24,158 nucleotides of DNA from JACVRM01 sp046262315 (GCA_046262315.1 JBHEMZ010000030.1:1-24158), one strand, 5' to 3'; counted from the first letter of the stretch, positions 1 through 7,080 are shown. The notes: generated by a model from the sequence alone, not told the origin. Program-made: numbers and translations.

Positions 1-1
1 C

Positions 2-574
2 CAGCTCGTGGTGGCCGACGTGCCGGGGCTGATTGAGGGCGCGAGCCGGGGCGTCGGGCTCGGCCACGCATTCCTCGCACATCTCGAGCGTGCACGCGTC
101 CTCGTCCATGTCATCGACGCCTCGGGCGACGCCGACGCGGCGTGGCGGGCAATCGACGCAGAGCTGGCGGCCTACGGAGCCGGTCTCGACGGGCGCCCGC
201 AGATCGTGGTGCTCAACAAGGTCGATCTCGCGCCTGCGCCGGAGCTCGGCGTGAACGACGCGCGGATCGTGCGGGTGCTGCGAACCTCGGCGGCGACGGG
301 CGAGGGGATCGACGAGCTCAAGCGTGCGCTCTTCGCGGACATCTCGCCGCCCCCCGCCGAGCCCGTGGGCGACGACGGCGGGATGGTGGATTTCCTCGTG
401 TACCGGCCACGGCCGCGTCGCACGTCGTTCCGTGTGCTGCGGACGGACCGAGGCTTCCGCGTTGTCGGCCGCCCGCCCGCTGACCGCGACGAGCTCGAGC
501 GTGCCCTTCGCGCGGCGGGCGCCCGAGCGGGAGACGAGGTTACGGTCGGGGACGAGACCCTGGAGCTCGCGTGA
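2..574 (+). CDS. obgE: GTPase Obg/CgtA, C-terminal part (5' end outside window)
   Basis: Essential ribosome-associated GTPase acting in late 50S assembly and stress signalling. The visible 190 or so residues begin inside the G domain at the G3 motif DVPGLIEGA, followed by the G4 motif NKVD and the G5-like TSAATGEG. The last 70 residues, from VDFLVYRPRPRR to the end, look like the Obg C-terminal (OCT) domain, which separates Obg from other small GTPases. The glycine-rich N-terminal Obg fold and the P-loop lie upstream of the window. The reading frame is open from base 2 and ends at TGA 572-574. nadD follows after 64 bases, and obg-nadD-rsfS is a common actinobacterial order, so co-transcription is likely. 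The family assignment is secure. Confidence 0.95.
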   Translation, partial: QLVVADVPGLIEGASRGVGLGHAFLAHLERARVLVHVIDASGDADAAWRAIDAELAAYGAGLDGRPQIVVLNKVDLAPAPELGVNDARIVRVLRTSAATGEGIDELKRALFADISPPPAEPVGDDGGMVDFLVYRPRPRRTSFRVLRTDRGFRVVGRPPADRDELERALRAAGARAGDEVTVGDETLELA

Positions 575-638
575 GTCTCACGGTGCCGGTTTGGAACGCA
601 CGCTCGAGTCGTCGACTCACCGCGGGAGGAGCGGGCGC

Positions 639-1247
639 GTGGCGTTGACCGGCCTGTTCGGAGGCACGTTCGATCCGCCTCACGTGGGTCATGTCGGGCT
701 CGCCCGGACGGCGGGGGAGCGGTTCGGTCTCGATCGTCTGCTCGTGGCGCCGACCGGGCGCACCCCTGGCAAACGTGTCGCTACCGACCCGGAGATCCGC
801 CTCGCGCTCGCCGAGGCCGCCTTCGCGGACGTGCCTTGCGCCGAGGTTTCGCGGCTGGACGTCGACCGCCCGCAGCCGGCGTACTCCTACGAGACGGTGC
901 GCTGGGCACGCGAGCGCTTCGGCGACATCCTCTTCCTCGTCGGGGCCGACCGCTTCGTCGACTTCCTCACGTGGGAACGCCCGAACGAGGTGCTGAGGAT
1001 CGCGCGCCTCGCGGTTGCTACACGACCCGGCTTTGATCGCACGCAGCTCGATTCCGTGCTCGCGGCCGTCGAGCGACCGGACCAGGTCGAGTTCTTCGAG
1101 ATCGAGCCGGCACCGGTCTCCTCCACCGAGATTCGCCGCCGGGTGGCCGCCGGCCAGGCCATCGCGGGCCTCGTGCCGCCGGCCGTCGGGCGCCTGATCG
1201 AGGAGCTGGGTCTCTACCGGGAGCCGCAGGTCACCCCGCTACACTGA
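639..1247 (+). CDS. nadD: Nicotinate-nucleotide adenylyltransferase NadD
   Basis: Transfers AMP from ATP to nicotinate mononucleotide, giving deamido-NAD in NAD biosynthesis in the cytoplasm. The 202-residue protein has the nucleotidyltransferase signature GGTFDPPHVGH at residues 8-18 (H15 and H18 of the HxGH motif) and the second nucleotide-binding motif SSTEIRRR at 161-168. Length is typical. I chose GTG 639 because a good Shine-Dalgarno sequence, GGGAGGAG (624-631), lies 7 bases upstream and the conserved N-terminus begins right after it. The frame is open further upstream, but that stretch encodes no family sequence. The gene sits between obg and rsfS and shares its reading frame with rsfS, separated only by the TGA at 1245-1247. 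Confidence 0.95.
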   Translation: MALTGLFGGTFDPPHVGHVGLARTAGERFGLDRLLVAPTGRTPGKRVATDPEIRLALAEAAFADVPCAEVSRLDVDRPQPAYSYETVRWARERFGDILFLVGADRFVDFLTWERPNEVLRIARLAVATRPGFDRTQLDSVLAAVERPDQVEFFEIEPAPVSSTEIRRRVAAGQAIAGLVPPAVGRLIEELGLYREPQVTPLH

Positions 1248-1274
1248 GAACGTCCGAAGGGAACCGTTCAGCCT

Positions 1275-1634
1275 CTGACCGCACTCGAGCAAGCACAGCT
1301 GATCGCGAGCCTCGCCCAGGAGAAGCTGGCCGAGGACGTCGTGATCCTCGACATGCGGCCGGTCTGTATCTACACGGACTTCTTCGTCGTCTGCAGCGGC
1401 CGCAACCCGCGCCAGACGAAAGCGATCTACGACGAGGTGCGCGAGCGGCTGAAGCGGGACCACAACGCGCTCCCACGCGCCGCCGAAGGCCAGGCCGAGG
1501 GCGGCTGGATCATCGCCGACTACCTCGACGTAGTGCTGCACGTCTTCACGCCGGAGACGCGCGACTATTACCGCCTCGAGGACCTCTGGGGCGACGTGCC
1601 GTCGCTGTCCGTCGAGGCCGCCGCGGCGGGCTGA
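1275..1634 (+). CDS. rsfS: Ribosomal silencing factor RsfS (apparent CTG start)
   Basis: RsfS (Iojap/DUF143 family) binds L14 on the 50S subunit and blocks subunit joining under starvation. The conserved core, AEDVVILDMRPVCIYTDFFVV through YYRLEDLWGD, is complete. Between the nadD stop (1247) and GTG 1341 there is no ATG, GTG or TTG in this frame. Yet codons from 1275 encode LTALEQAQLIASLAQEKLAED, a good match to the N-terminal helix of the family. Starting at CTG 1275 gives 119 residues, normal for RsfS. Starting at GTG 1341 gives 97 residues and removes helix 1. AAGGGA at 1257-1262 could be its ribosome binding site, 12 bases from the CTG. The start is therefore an inference; the identity is solid. 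A TACACT box at 1240-1245 may be an internal promoter. Confidence 0.88.
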   Translation: MTALEQAQLIASLAQEKLAEDVVILDMRPVCIYTDFFVVCSGRNPRQTKAIYDEVRERLKRDHNALPRAAEGQAEGGWIIADYLDVVLHVFTPETRDYYRLEDLWGDVPSLSVEAAAAG

Positions 1635-1683
1635 TCCTGGCTCGACTTGGAGCAACCGCCTCGCGACTAAGCTCGTTGAGGCT

Positions 1684-1701
1684 GTTGTCCGATAGGACAA
1701 C
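1684..1701. promoter_or_regulatory. Perfect palindrome next to the -10 box of the endonuclease-like gene
   Basis: GTTGTCC (1684-1690), spacer GATA, GGACAAC (1695-1701) is a perfect 7-bp inverted repeat. It ends directly at the candidate -10 TATCAT (1702-1707) of the downstream gene, whose ATG is at 1714. The position is where a repressor would occlude RNA polymerase. It could also fold as a hairpin with a tetraloop. The binding protein is unknown. Confidence 0.55.
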
Positions 1702-1707
1702 TATCAT
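1702..1707 (+). promoter_or_regulatory. -10 box TATCAT, leaderless-type
   Basis: TATCAT ends 6 bases before the ATG at 1714, so transcription would begin at or next to the start codon. No Shine-Dalgarno sequence is present. No convincing -35 box is seen. Confidence 0.5.
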
Positions 1708-1713
1708 GCTGAG

Positions 1714-2137
1714 ATGCTCACGACCGATCAGAAGGGCGCGGTCGCCGAGACGGCCATCGTCGCGCGGGCAGTTCGACTGGGCATCGACGTCTATCGGCCG
1801 GTCGCCGAGGGTGGGCGATACGACCTCATCTTCGAACTAGGCTCACACCTCGTTCGCATTCAGTGCAAATGGGCCGTGCGCCGCGGTGACGTCGTCGCCG
1901 TCCGCTGCTATTCGTGCCGCAGAAGCGCCGAGGGAATGCTCCAGAGGACTTACACCGCGGACGAGATCGATGCTTTCGCGGCGTACTGCGCGGAGGTCGA
2001 TCGTTGCATTTCCTACCGTACGAGCGGTTCCCCCAGACGTCCCAGGTCCATCTCCGCCTCTCTCGCGCGCGCAACAATCAGCGGCTCGGGTGCATTGGGC
2101 TGAGAACTCCGAATTCGAGGCTACACTTGGCGACCAT
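1714..2137 (+). pseudogene. PD-(D/E)XK homing-endonuclease-like gene, two frameshifts, abutting tRNA-Ala
   Basis: The first 98 residues match the PD-(D/E)XK family associated with group I introns (PDDEXK_5, I-SspI-like): MLTTDQKGAVAETAIVAR at the start, then RYDLI...VRIQCKW, giving the D...(E/Q)xK catalytic core, and RCYSCRR. The frame breaks near 2007. The natural continuation FLPYERFPQTSQVHLRL...RNNQR lies one base back in another frame (about 2008-2087). A second -1 shift at the GGG run 2088-2090 leads to RVHWAENSEFEATL. That last frame stays open through the whole tRNA gene to a stop at 2276-2278. Both breaks look like single-base losses. With strict translation only a 129-residue chimera ending at 2103 is made. 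Either the gene is decaying or these are sequencing errors; no nonsense codons are seen in the reconstructed frame. Confidence 0.7.
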
Positions 2138-2210
2138 GGGGCCATAGCTCAGTTGGGAGAGCGTCTGGCTGGCAGCCAGAAGGTCGCCGGTTCGAGCCCG
2201 GCTGGCTCCA
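2138..2210 (+). tRNA. tRNA-Ala, anticodon GGC
   Basis: Complete cloverleaf by hand folding. Acceptor GGGGCCA (2138-2144) pairs with TGGCTCC (2203-2209) and contains the G3:U70 wobble pair, the alanine identity element. D stem is GCTC/GAGC (2147-2150, 2159-2162). Anticodon stem is TCTGG/CCAGA (2164-2168, 2176-2180) with loop CTGGCAG, so anticodon GGC reads GCC. T stem is GCCGG/CCGGC (2186-2190, 2198-2202) with loop TTCGAGC. The discriminator is A2210. CCT follows, so the 3' CCA is not fully encoded. Confidence 0.97.
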
Positions 2211-2215
2211 CCTCA

Positions 2216-2234
2216 GGGCCGCCGCACGCGGCCC
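2216..2234 (+). terminator. Hairpin after tRNA-Ala
   Basis: GGGCCGC (2216-2222), loop CGCAC, GCGGCCC (2228-2234): a perfect 7-bp GC stem 5 bases after the tRNA, followed by a pyrimidine-rich CTCTCGT tract rather than a true T run. A terminator or processing stem for the tRNA transcript is likely but not certain. Confidence 0.5.
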
Positions 2235-2240
2235 CTCTCG

Positions 2241-2246
2241 TACCTT
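2241..2246 (+). promoter_or_regulatory. -10 box TACCTT, leaderless-type
   Basis: TACCTT ends 6 bases before GTG 2253 of the acetyltransferase gene, which has no Shine-Dalgarno sequence. This matches the spacing seen at several other genes of the window. Confidence 0.4.
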
Positions 2247-2252
2247 CGGCCG

Positions 2253-2723
2253 GTGCGGATCCGGCCCGCCCGCCCTGACCACGCTGAGACGCTGTTCGCC
2301 ATCCAGCGCACGACCTCGCTCGGCGCGTTCGCGCACATCTTTCCCCCGGACGCGCATCCGTTCCCGGATGCCGAGATCCGCGCTGTCTGGGTCGCGCGCC
2401 TCGCCGATCCCGAGGTGACGACGCTCGTGGCCGAGGAGGAGGGACACGCAGTCGGCTACGTCGCGTTCCGGCGCGAGAGCCTCGACTCGTTGTTCGTGCT
2501 CCCGGAGGCCCAAGGAGCCGGCGTCGGCGCGGCGCTCCACGACGAGGTTCTCGAGCGTGAGCGGCAGTCCGGCCGCGGCGTGTGCCGACTCTGGGTGCTG
2601 GAGCAGAACGAGCAGGCCCGCCGCTTCTACGAGCGGCGCGGCTGGCGGCCCGACGGCCGCACACGGATCGTCCCGTTCCCGCCGCAGCCGACCGCGCTCG
2701 GCTACTCCGTCGAGCTCGGCTAG
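2253..2723 (+). CDS. GNAT family N-acetyltransferase
   Basis: Acetyl-CoA-dependent N-acetyltransferase of unknown substrate, cytoplasmic, 156 residues, a normal single-domain GNAT size. The fold is visible in order: N-terminal strand MRIRPARPDHAETL, beta4 TLVAEEEGHAVGYVAF, strand SLFVLPEA, the acetyl-CoA pyrophosphate loop QGAGVG at residues 87-92 (consensus Q/RxxGxG/A), and the motif-B helix NEQARRFYERRGW. GTG 2253 is the start because the fold begins right there and a TACCTT -10 box lies 6 bases upstream, with no ribosome binding site. The TAG stop overlaps the stop of the convergent gene on the other strand. Nothing nearby points to the substrate. Confidence 0.88.
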   Translation: MRIRPARPDHAETLFAIQRTTSLGAFAHIFPPDAHPFPDAEIRAVWVARLADPEVTTLVAEEEGHAVGYVAFRRESLDSLFVLPEAQGAGVGAALHDEVLERERQSGRGVCRLWVLEQNEQARRFYERRGWRPDGRTRIVPFPPQPTALGYSVELG

Positions 2724-3142
2724 ACGGGCTCGCCGTCGGGAGCGCCTTCGCCGCGCAGCCGGTCGCAGTCCGTCCCCGGGCGGTCGAGCAGTCGGCAGAG
2801 CTTGAGCGAGACGTCGACGAGCGAGCGTGGCCGCTCGCACGGCCCGTATCGGTGGCGGACGCCGTCCGACAGTTCGATCGTCAGCACGGCCGGGTAGCAG
2901 TCTTCGGAGCGCTCGGGCCGGGGGCGTCGCTCGGGCAGCGGGCTCGGTAGTACCCGGACGAGCTCGCTGAACCGCGGGCCTTTCGTCGCCACGACGCCCT
3001 GATCGCCGAATGCCCCGCTGAGGACGAACGACAGCCGTAACACGCGCGGCTCCGCGGGCCCGTCCTCATGCGTGGCCAGGAAGACGACGCTTCCGATGCC
3101 GAACACGGCGACGGCGAACACAACCAGCGCGAGACCCCTCAT
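2720..3142 (-). CDS. Small membrane-anchored or exported protein of unknown function
   Basis: 140 residues. One hydrophobic N-terminal segment (residues 4-23, LALVVFAVAVFGIGSVVFLA) is followed by a charged, proline-rich body, so it is probably a signal anchor with the rest outside the cell. No recognised family. Two cysteine-containing stretches (EDCYPAVL, YGPCERPRS, LCRLL, TDCD) give four cysteines, enough for two disulfides. It starts 15 bases after the stop of the DUF6636 gene on the same strand, so the two probably form an operon of small extracytoplasmic proteins. Its stop overlaps that of the convergent acetyltransferase gene (CTAG at 2720-2723). The coding call rests on a signal-like N-terminus and operon position. 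Confidence 0.65.
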   Translation of the reverse strand: MRGLALVVFAVAVFGIGSVVFLATHEDGPAEPRVLRLSFVLSGAFGDQGVVATKGPRFSELVRVLPSPLPERRPRPERSEDCYPAVLTIELSDGVRHRYGPCERPRSLVDVSLKLCRLLDRPGTDCDRLRGEGAPDGEPV

Positions 3143-3157
3143 CGGGTCGCCGCGCGG

Positions 3158-3586
3158 CTAGAAAAGCCGCCAGCGCTCGCGCGCCAGGAGGAAGCCGTGC
3201 TTGCTCCGGTTCGCGCACGTGAGGCCGGTGTGCCGCGACCTGCAGCGGAAGCCGGACCGCTCCCAGGTTCTGCCGTAGGCGAGCACCGGCGCGCGGGGGT
3301 CGTACACCGTATCGCCTGCGCAGACCGCCCCGGCCCGACCCCGCGGGCGCATCGAGGCGCCGGTCCAGTCTCCATCGCAGCGTCTCGAAGGCTCCGGCCG
3401 GAGCCCGCTCAGGACGTCGCAGCGCAGATCCGGGACGCCCTCGATCACATAGACCGCGCAGGCGATGTTCCGTGAGGGCGTGCGGAAGGTCTTGGATCGC
3501 AAAGGAGCCGTGCCCGCGGCCGCCGGAAGTGCAAGCAGGAGGGCCGCCAGGACGATCGCCGCACGGAGCGCCACGCTCGAGAGCAT
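3158..3586 (-). CDS. DUF6636-like exported protein
   Basis: 142 residues with a signal peptide (MLSSVALRAAIVLAALLLAL, then an AAG-type cleavage region). The mature part resembles DUF6636, a small secreted actinobacterial family: FRTPSRNIACAV (family F.sPSgNIgC), LRCDV, the WTGASMRPRGRAG block, AVCAGDTVYDP, LAYGRTW, GFRCRSRHTGLTCANRSKHGF. The conserved cysteines suggest disulfides. Function is unknown. ATG 3586 is chosen because it begins the signal peptide; the open frame continues upstream to 3754 but would overlap the divergent ABC ATPase gene and adds no family sequence. First gene of a two-gene minus-strand unit. Confidence 0.8.
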   Translation of the reverse strand: MLSSVALRAAIVLAALLLALPAAAGTAPLRSKTFRTPSRNIACAVYVIEGVPDLRCDVLSGLRPEPSRRCDGDWTGASMRPRGRAGAVCAGDTVYDPRAPVLAYGRTWERSGFRCRSRHTGLTCANRSKHGFLLARERWRLF

Positions 3587-3661
3587 ACGCCGCGCGTACG
3601 GAGCCGCGGTGAGTGGAGCTCGCCTCCCGCTGTGCCCGGTGGTGAGACGGAAGTCGGCCGC

Positions 3662-3667
3662 TAGGCT
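3662..3667 (+). promoter_or_regulatory. -10 box TAGGCT, leaderless-type
   Basis: TAGGCT ends exactly 7 bases before GTG 3675 of the exporter operon, with no Shine-Dalgarno sequence between. It lies in the 88-base divergent gap between the DUF6636 gene and the ABC operon. Confidence 0.55.
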
Positions 3668-3674
3668 GCGACCC

Positions 3675-4673
3675 GTGTCTGCGAACGGCCAGCCCGCCAT
3701 CGAGGTCGAGCAGCTCGTCCGCGAGTTCAAGGACGTGCGCGCCGTCGCCGGCATTGATCTCCGGGTCGCGTCCGGCGAGATCTACGGCTTCCTCGGGCCG
3801 AACGGCGCGGGCAAGTCGACGACGGTCCACATGCTCACCACGCTGCTCCCGCCGACCTCGGGCCGCGCCCGCGTCGGCGGGCACGACGTCGAGCGTGAGG
3901 GGCCGCAGGTCCGCCGGGTGATCGGCGCCGCGCTTCAGGAGGCGGCGCTCGACCCGCTTCTGACGGGACGGGAGCATCTCAAGCTCCAGATGGCCCTCCA
4001 CAACATCCCGCGCTGCCGCCGGGACAAGCAGGGGAACGAGCTGCTCGGGCGCGTCGGGTTGACCGAGGCGGCCGACCGCAAGGTGAAGGCGTACTCGGGC
4101 GGCATGCGCCGCCGGCTCGACCTGGCACTCGCGCTCGTGCACGAGCCGCGCATCCTGTTTCTCGACGAGCCCACCACCGGGCTCGATCCCCAGAGCCGCT
4201 CGGCGCTCTGGGAGGAGGTCGCGCGGCTCGCCGCCGCGGAAGGCGTGACGGTCTTCCTGACCACCCAGTACCTCGAGGAGGCGGACGTGCTCGCGAACCG
4301 GGTCGGCATCATCGACCACGGCAAGATCGTCGCCGAAGGTACCCCGGCGGAGCTCAAGGCGACGATCGGCCGGCCGAGCGTGGAGGCTGTGCCGGCCGAG
4401 CGCGATCAGGACGATCGCGTTGAGCAGGTGCTCGCGCGGTTCGGCGAGCCGGTTGCCGCCCCGCGCGGCGTGGCCGTGCGGCTCTCGGACGGCGGGCTCA
4501 GGCTGCCGGAGATCCTCCGCGCCCTGGACGCCGAAGGCCTCGAGGTCGCGGACCTGCGCCTGCACGCGCCGACGCTCGACGACGTCTTCCTGACGAAGAC
4601 CGGCCGCTCGCTCGAGGGCCACGGGCAGGGCGAAGACGGGGCCGGCGACGGCGAACCCGACCGCGACCGTTGA
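3675..4673 (+). CDS. ABC exporter ATP-binding protein, DrrA family
   Basis: Cytoplasmic ATPase subunit of an ABC-2 exporter, 332 residues. Walker A GPNGAGKST at residues 41-49, Q-loop Q88 (ALQEAALD), signature YSGGMRRRLDLA from 140, Walker B ILFLDEPTTGLD near 160-171, switch region TTQYLEEAD near 196. The C-terminal extension with TLDDVFLTKTGRSLEG is typical of DrrA, the daunorubicin-resistance type, where it contacts the permease. The very C-terminal charged tail is not conserved. GTG 3675 is preferred to upstream codons because the domain begins at once and a TAGGCT box sits 7 bases upstream. Its TGA overlaps the TTG of the first permease (TTGA), so translation is coupled. Exported substrate (drug, lipid or glycolipid) is unknown. 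Confidence 0.93.
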   Translation: MSANGQPAIEVEQLVREFKDVRAVAGIDLRVASGEIYGFLGPNGAGKSTTVHMLTTLLPPTSGRARVGGHDVEREGPQVRRVIGAALQEAALDPLLTGREHLKLQMALHNIPRCRRDKQGNELLGRVGLTEAADRKVKAYSGGMRRRLDLALALVHEPRILFLDEPTTGLDPQSRSALWEEVARLAAAEGVTVFLTTQYLEEADVLANRVGIIDHGKIVAEGTPAELKATIGRPSVEAVPAERDQDDRVEQVLARFGEPVAAPRGVAVRLSDGGLRLPEILRALDAEGLEVADLRLHAPTLDDVFLTKTGRSLEGHGQGEDGAGDGEPDRDR

Positions 4674-5449
4674 CCGGCACCGTCGCGGCACAGATCGGCC
4701 ATCTCGCGGGCCGCTCGCTGCGTAGGCAGCTGCGCCAGCCGGCGCACGTCATCCCGCCGCTCTTCTTCCCGCTCGCGCTCCTCGCCGTCAACGCGGGCGG
4801 ACTCGACGCGGCCACGAGCCTGCCGGGCTTCCCGACCGACTCGTTCCTCGCGTTCGCGATGGCTGTCCCATTCATCCAGGGCGCGCTCTTCGCGACGCTG
4901 AACGGAGGTGCCGACCTCGCGCGTGACATCCAGAACGGCTTCCTCAACCGCCTCGCACTGACGCCGATGCGTGGCTCGGCGCTGATCGCCGGCCAGCTGG
5001 CCGGGGTGGTCGTGCAGGGCATCTTCCAGGCCGCCTTCTACCTCACCGTTGGCCTCGCCGTCGGCGCCGGACTCGAGGCGGGGCCTCTCGGGGGCGTCGT
5101 CCTGATGGTGCTCGCGGCCCTCATCGCGCTCGGCTTCGGCGCGTTCGGCACGTTCGTCGCGCTGCGCACGGGCTCCGGCGAGGCAACGCAGGCGACCTTT
5201 CCGCTGTTCTTCGTCTTCCTGTTCATCTCGTCCATGAACATGCCGCGCAACCTCATCGAGCAGGACTGGTTCCGCGTCGCCGCGACGGTCAACCCCGTTT
5301 CGTACCTGATCGAAGGCGTGCGCAGCCTGATCATCGAGGGCTGGAATGCACAGGCACTGCTGCTCGCGTTTGGCGTTGCCGTCGGGTTCGCCGTGGTTGC
5401 CATCTCGCTGTCCGCGTGGTCGCTCAAGCTGAGGCTGACGCGCACGTGA
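4670..5449 (+). CDS. ABC-2 type permease 1 (DrrB-like)
   Basis: 259-residue integral membrane subunit of the exporter. About six hydrophobic segments are seen: PLFFPLALLAVNAGG, FLAFAMAVPFIQGALFATL, IAGQLAGVVVQGIFQAAFYLTVGLAV, GGVVLMVLAALIALGFGAFGTF, FPLFFVFLFISSMNMP and LLLAFGVAVGFAVVAISLSAW. The ABC-2 features are present: DLARDIQNGFLNRLALTPMRGSAL after the second segment and the NPVSYLIEGVR motif before the last. The TTG start overlaps the ATPase stop by 4 bases, and its own TGA overlaps the next GTG (GTGA). Together with the second permease it should form a heterodimeric channel. Confidence 0.9.
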   Translation: MTGTVAAQIGHLAGRSLRRQLRQPAHVIPPLFFPLALLAVNAGGLDAATSLPGFPTDSFLAFAMAVPFIQGALFATLNGGADLARDIQNGFLNRLALTPMRGSALIAGQLAGVVVQGIFQAAFYLTVGLAVGAGLEAGPLGGVVLMVLAALIALGFGAFGTFVALRTGSGEATQATFPLFFVFLFISSMNMPRNLIEQDWFRVAATVNPVSYLIEGVRSLIIEGWNAQALLLAFGVAVGFAVVAISLSAWSLKLRLTRT

Positions 5450-6216
5450 GCGAGTTTCTCTCCATCGCCTTCGGGCTCGCCTGGCGGGTGCTCTACAAGA
5501 TCTTCCGCAACCCAGCGCTGCTCGCGCCGCAGCTCATCTTCCCGCTCTTCTTCTTCACCGCGTTCGCCGGAGGCCTCTCGATCGTCGACAACGTCGAGGG
5601 TTTCGATTTCCCGCCCGGCTATACGGCCTTCCAGTTCGTCTTCGTGCTGCTCCAGTCGGCGGCCTTCGGAGGCGTTTTCACGGGCTTCGGCATCGCCTCC
5701 GACTTCGAGTACGGGTTCACGAAGCGCCTCTTCCTCGCGGCGCCGCGCCGCAGCGCGCTGATCGTGGGCTACGCGATCGCCGCGATCGGGCGTTGGGCCA
5801 CGACTGCGCTGCTCCTGACTGCGGTCGCGCTCGTCGCAGGCATGAACATCGGCGGCGGCGGGATCGACCTCGTCGCGCTGTACACGCTGGCGCTGATCCT
5901 CAACGTGGCGGCACTGCTTTGGGCCTGTGGGGTTGCGATGCGGATCCGGACGCTTCAGTCGGGACCGGTCATGCAGATGCCCGTATTCCTCGTGCTTTTC
6001 TTCGCTCCCGTGTACGTCCCGCTTGACCTGCTCGAAGGCTGGCTGCACGGCGTGGCAACCGTGAACCCGGTCACCCGCCTGCTCGAGACCGGCCGCGATT
6101 TCGTGGCCGGTCAGCCTACGCACGCGAGTGCGGCGTTCCTCGCTGCGCTCGGGCTCGTCGCCCTTGGCATGCTCTGGTCGCTACTCGGCCTCAGGCGCGC
6201 CGAGGCGGCAGGGTAG
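5446..6216 (+). CDS. ABC-2 type permease 2 (DrrB-like)
   Basis: 256 residues, same fold as permease 1 and a likely ancient duplicate. Shared landmarks are LFFTAFAGGLSIV after the first segment, ASDFEYGFTKRLFLAAPRRSALIVGYA, a central hydrophobic pair, the amphipathic MPVFLVLFFAPVYVPLDLLEGW and the C-terminal VNPVTRLLETGRDF before the last membrane segment. GTG 5446 overlaps the previous stop as GTGA and is the start that fits translational coupling. Last gene of the exporter operon; a small hairpin (6218-6236) follows. Having two different permease genes with one ATPase implies an AB1B2 exporter. Confidence 0.9.
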   Translation: MSEFLSIAFGLAWRVLYKIFRNPALLAPQLIFPLFFFTAFAGGLSIVDNVEGFDFPPGYTAFQFVFVLLQSAAFGGVFTGFGIASDFEYGFTKRLFLAAPRRSALIVGYAIAAIGRWATTALLLTAVALVAGMNIGGGGIDLVALYTLALILNVAALLWACGVAMRIRTLQSGPVMQMPVFLVLFFAPVYVPLDLLEGWLHGVATVNPVTRLLETGRDFVAGQPTHASAAFLAALGLVALGMLWSLLGLRRAEAAG

Positions 6217-6217
6217 G

Positions 6218-6236
6218 TAGTGCCTGAAGGGCACTA
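6218..6236. terminator. Hairpin between convergent genes
   Basis: TAGTGCC (6218-6224), loop TGAAG, GGCACTA (6230-6236). It lies between the convergent permease and Ig-like genes and includes the minus-strand stop codon. It has no T tract. A weak bidirectional terminator is plausible. Confidence 0.4.
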
Positions 6237-7076
6237 GTACGACGCGACGCGACGCGAGAAGCTGCGCTGCACGGCTTTTCCGCGATACAACACCCGCACG
6301 GTGCCCGCGATCCTCTTGCCTTCCGCGCCGGCAGGAAGTCTCCACGAGCACTGCGCGCTCCCCGCCGCGAAGCGGACGAGGGTGGCGCGGAGGGGCTTGC
6401 CGTCGAGCCGGGCGGCGCAGCGGACGCGCACGCTTGCCGAGTCGCGCACGGACGCGGCTGGCACTCGCAGGCGGGCGGTGAACGTTCTTCCGGCGGCCGC
6501 CTGCGGCGCTGCGAAGAACACGACCGAAAGCGGAGTCGTTTGCGGCTCGGTCTTCGCAGGCGCGTTCGTGGTCACGGGGGGCTGCTGCTGCGTCCCCTGG
6601 GCGACCGGTGGGGTCGAGCCCGGTGGACCGCCGGGGGCGACGAGCGCCGTCGGAGGCGACAGCACCGTGTATGCCCCGCCGCGCTCGTACGTACGGACGG
6701 TCGCGCGCAGCGTCGCGCTGACATCGCCTGCGACCACCTGATACGTCGGCTCGTTCGCGCCGGCGATGCCCTGGCAGGAGAGTCCCTCGGCGTCGCAGCG
6801 GAGCCAGCCATAGGGCTGCACCTTCTGGACCGGGACGTCGGCGTTGTGGGCGACGGCGCCGTCGAACTCGACCGCGAGCGTCTCGCCGACCTGCGCGAGA
6901 CCCTTGATGACGGCGCTGCCGGCGTGGGGCTGGTTGTCGGGAAACGCGTCGTTCGCTCCGCCGCTGTCCGCGGCCAGGCCGGCGCCGGGCAGCGCGGCGA
7001 GCGCCGCCACAGCGGCGAGGGCGACGCAGCGCCGCCCCGTCAACACGAGACTTCGGCTCGTTCGAGACACGAGCAA
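6234..7076 (-). CDS. Exported protein with WLRC Ig-like repeat and C-terminal cysteine module
   Basis: 280 residues: signal peptide (about residues 18-36, ending GAGLAAD), then an Ig-like repeat with W91-L-R-C94...C101 and TYQVVAGDVSATLRATVRTYERGG, a Pro/Thr/Gln-rich linker (about 147-182), and a C-terminal beta module with RVRCAARLDGKPL and AQCSWRLPAGAEGKRIAGTV. The same last two modules end the subtilase at 10657-12915. Probably secreted or wall-associated; no enzyme motif. In this frame the start is TTG 7076 or GTG 7070. However, the best Shine-Dalgarno sequence (GGGAGG, complement of 7095-7100) is spaced for ATG 7090, which is in another frame and ends after 16 codons. The start is therefore uncertain. 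Confidence 0.8.
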   Translation of the reverse strand: MLVSRTSRSLVLTGRRCVALAAVAALAALPGAGLAADSGGANDAFPDNQPHAGSAVIKGLAQVGETLAVEFDGAVAHNADVPVQKVQPYGWLRCDAEGLSCQGIAGANEPTYQVVAGDVSATLRATVRTYERGGAYTVLSPPTALVAPGGPPGSTPPVAQGTQQQPPVTTNAPAKTEPQTTPLSVVFFAAPQAAAGRTFTARLRVPAASVRDSASVRVRCAARLDGKPLRATLVRFAAGSAQCSWRLPAGAEGKRIAGTVRVLYRGKAVQRSFSRRVASY

Positions 7077-7080
7077 TCAT

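Noticed and set aside
2138..2278. Coding sequence through the tRNA as a separate protein gene
   Set aside because: The tRNA folds perfectly; the open frame is kept only as the possible end of the endonuclease-like gene.
3066..4691. 541-residue open frame antisense to the ABC ATPase
   Set aside because: It lies opposite well-conserved Walker motifs and two other real genes; no plausible protein.
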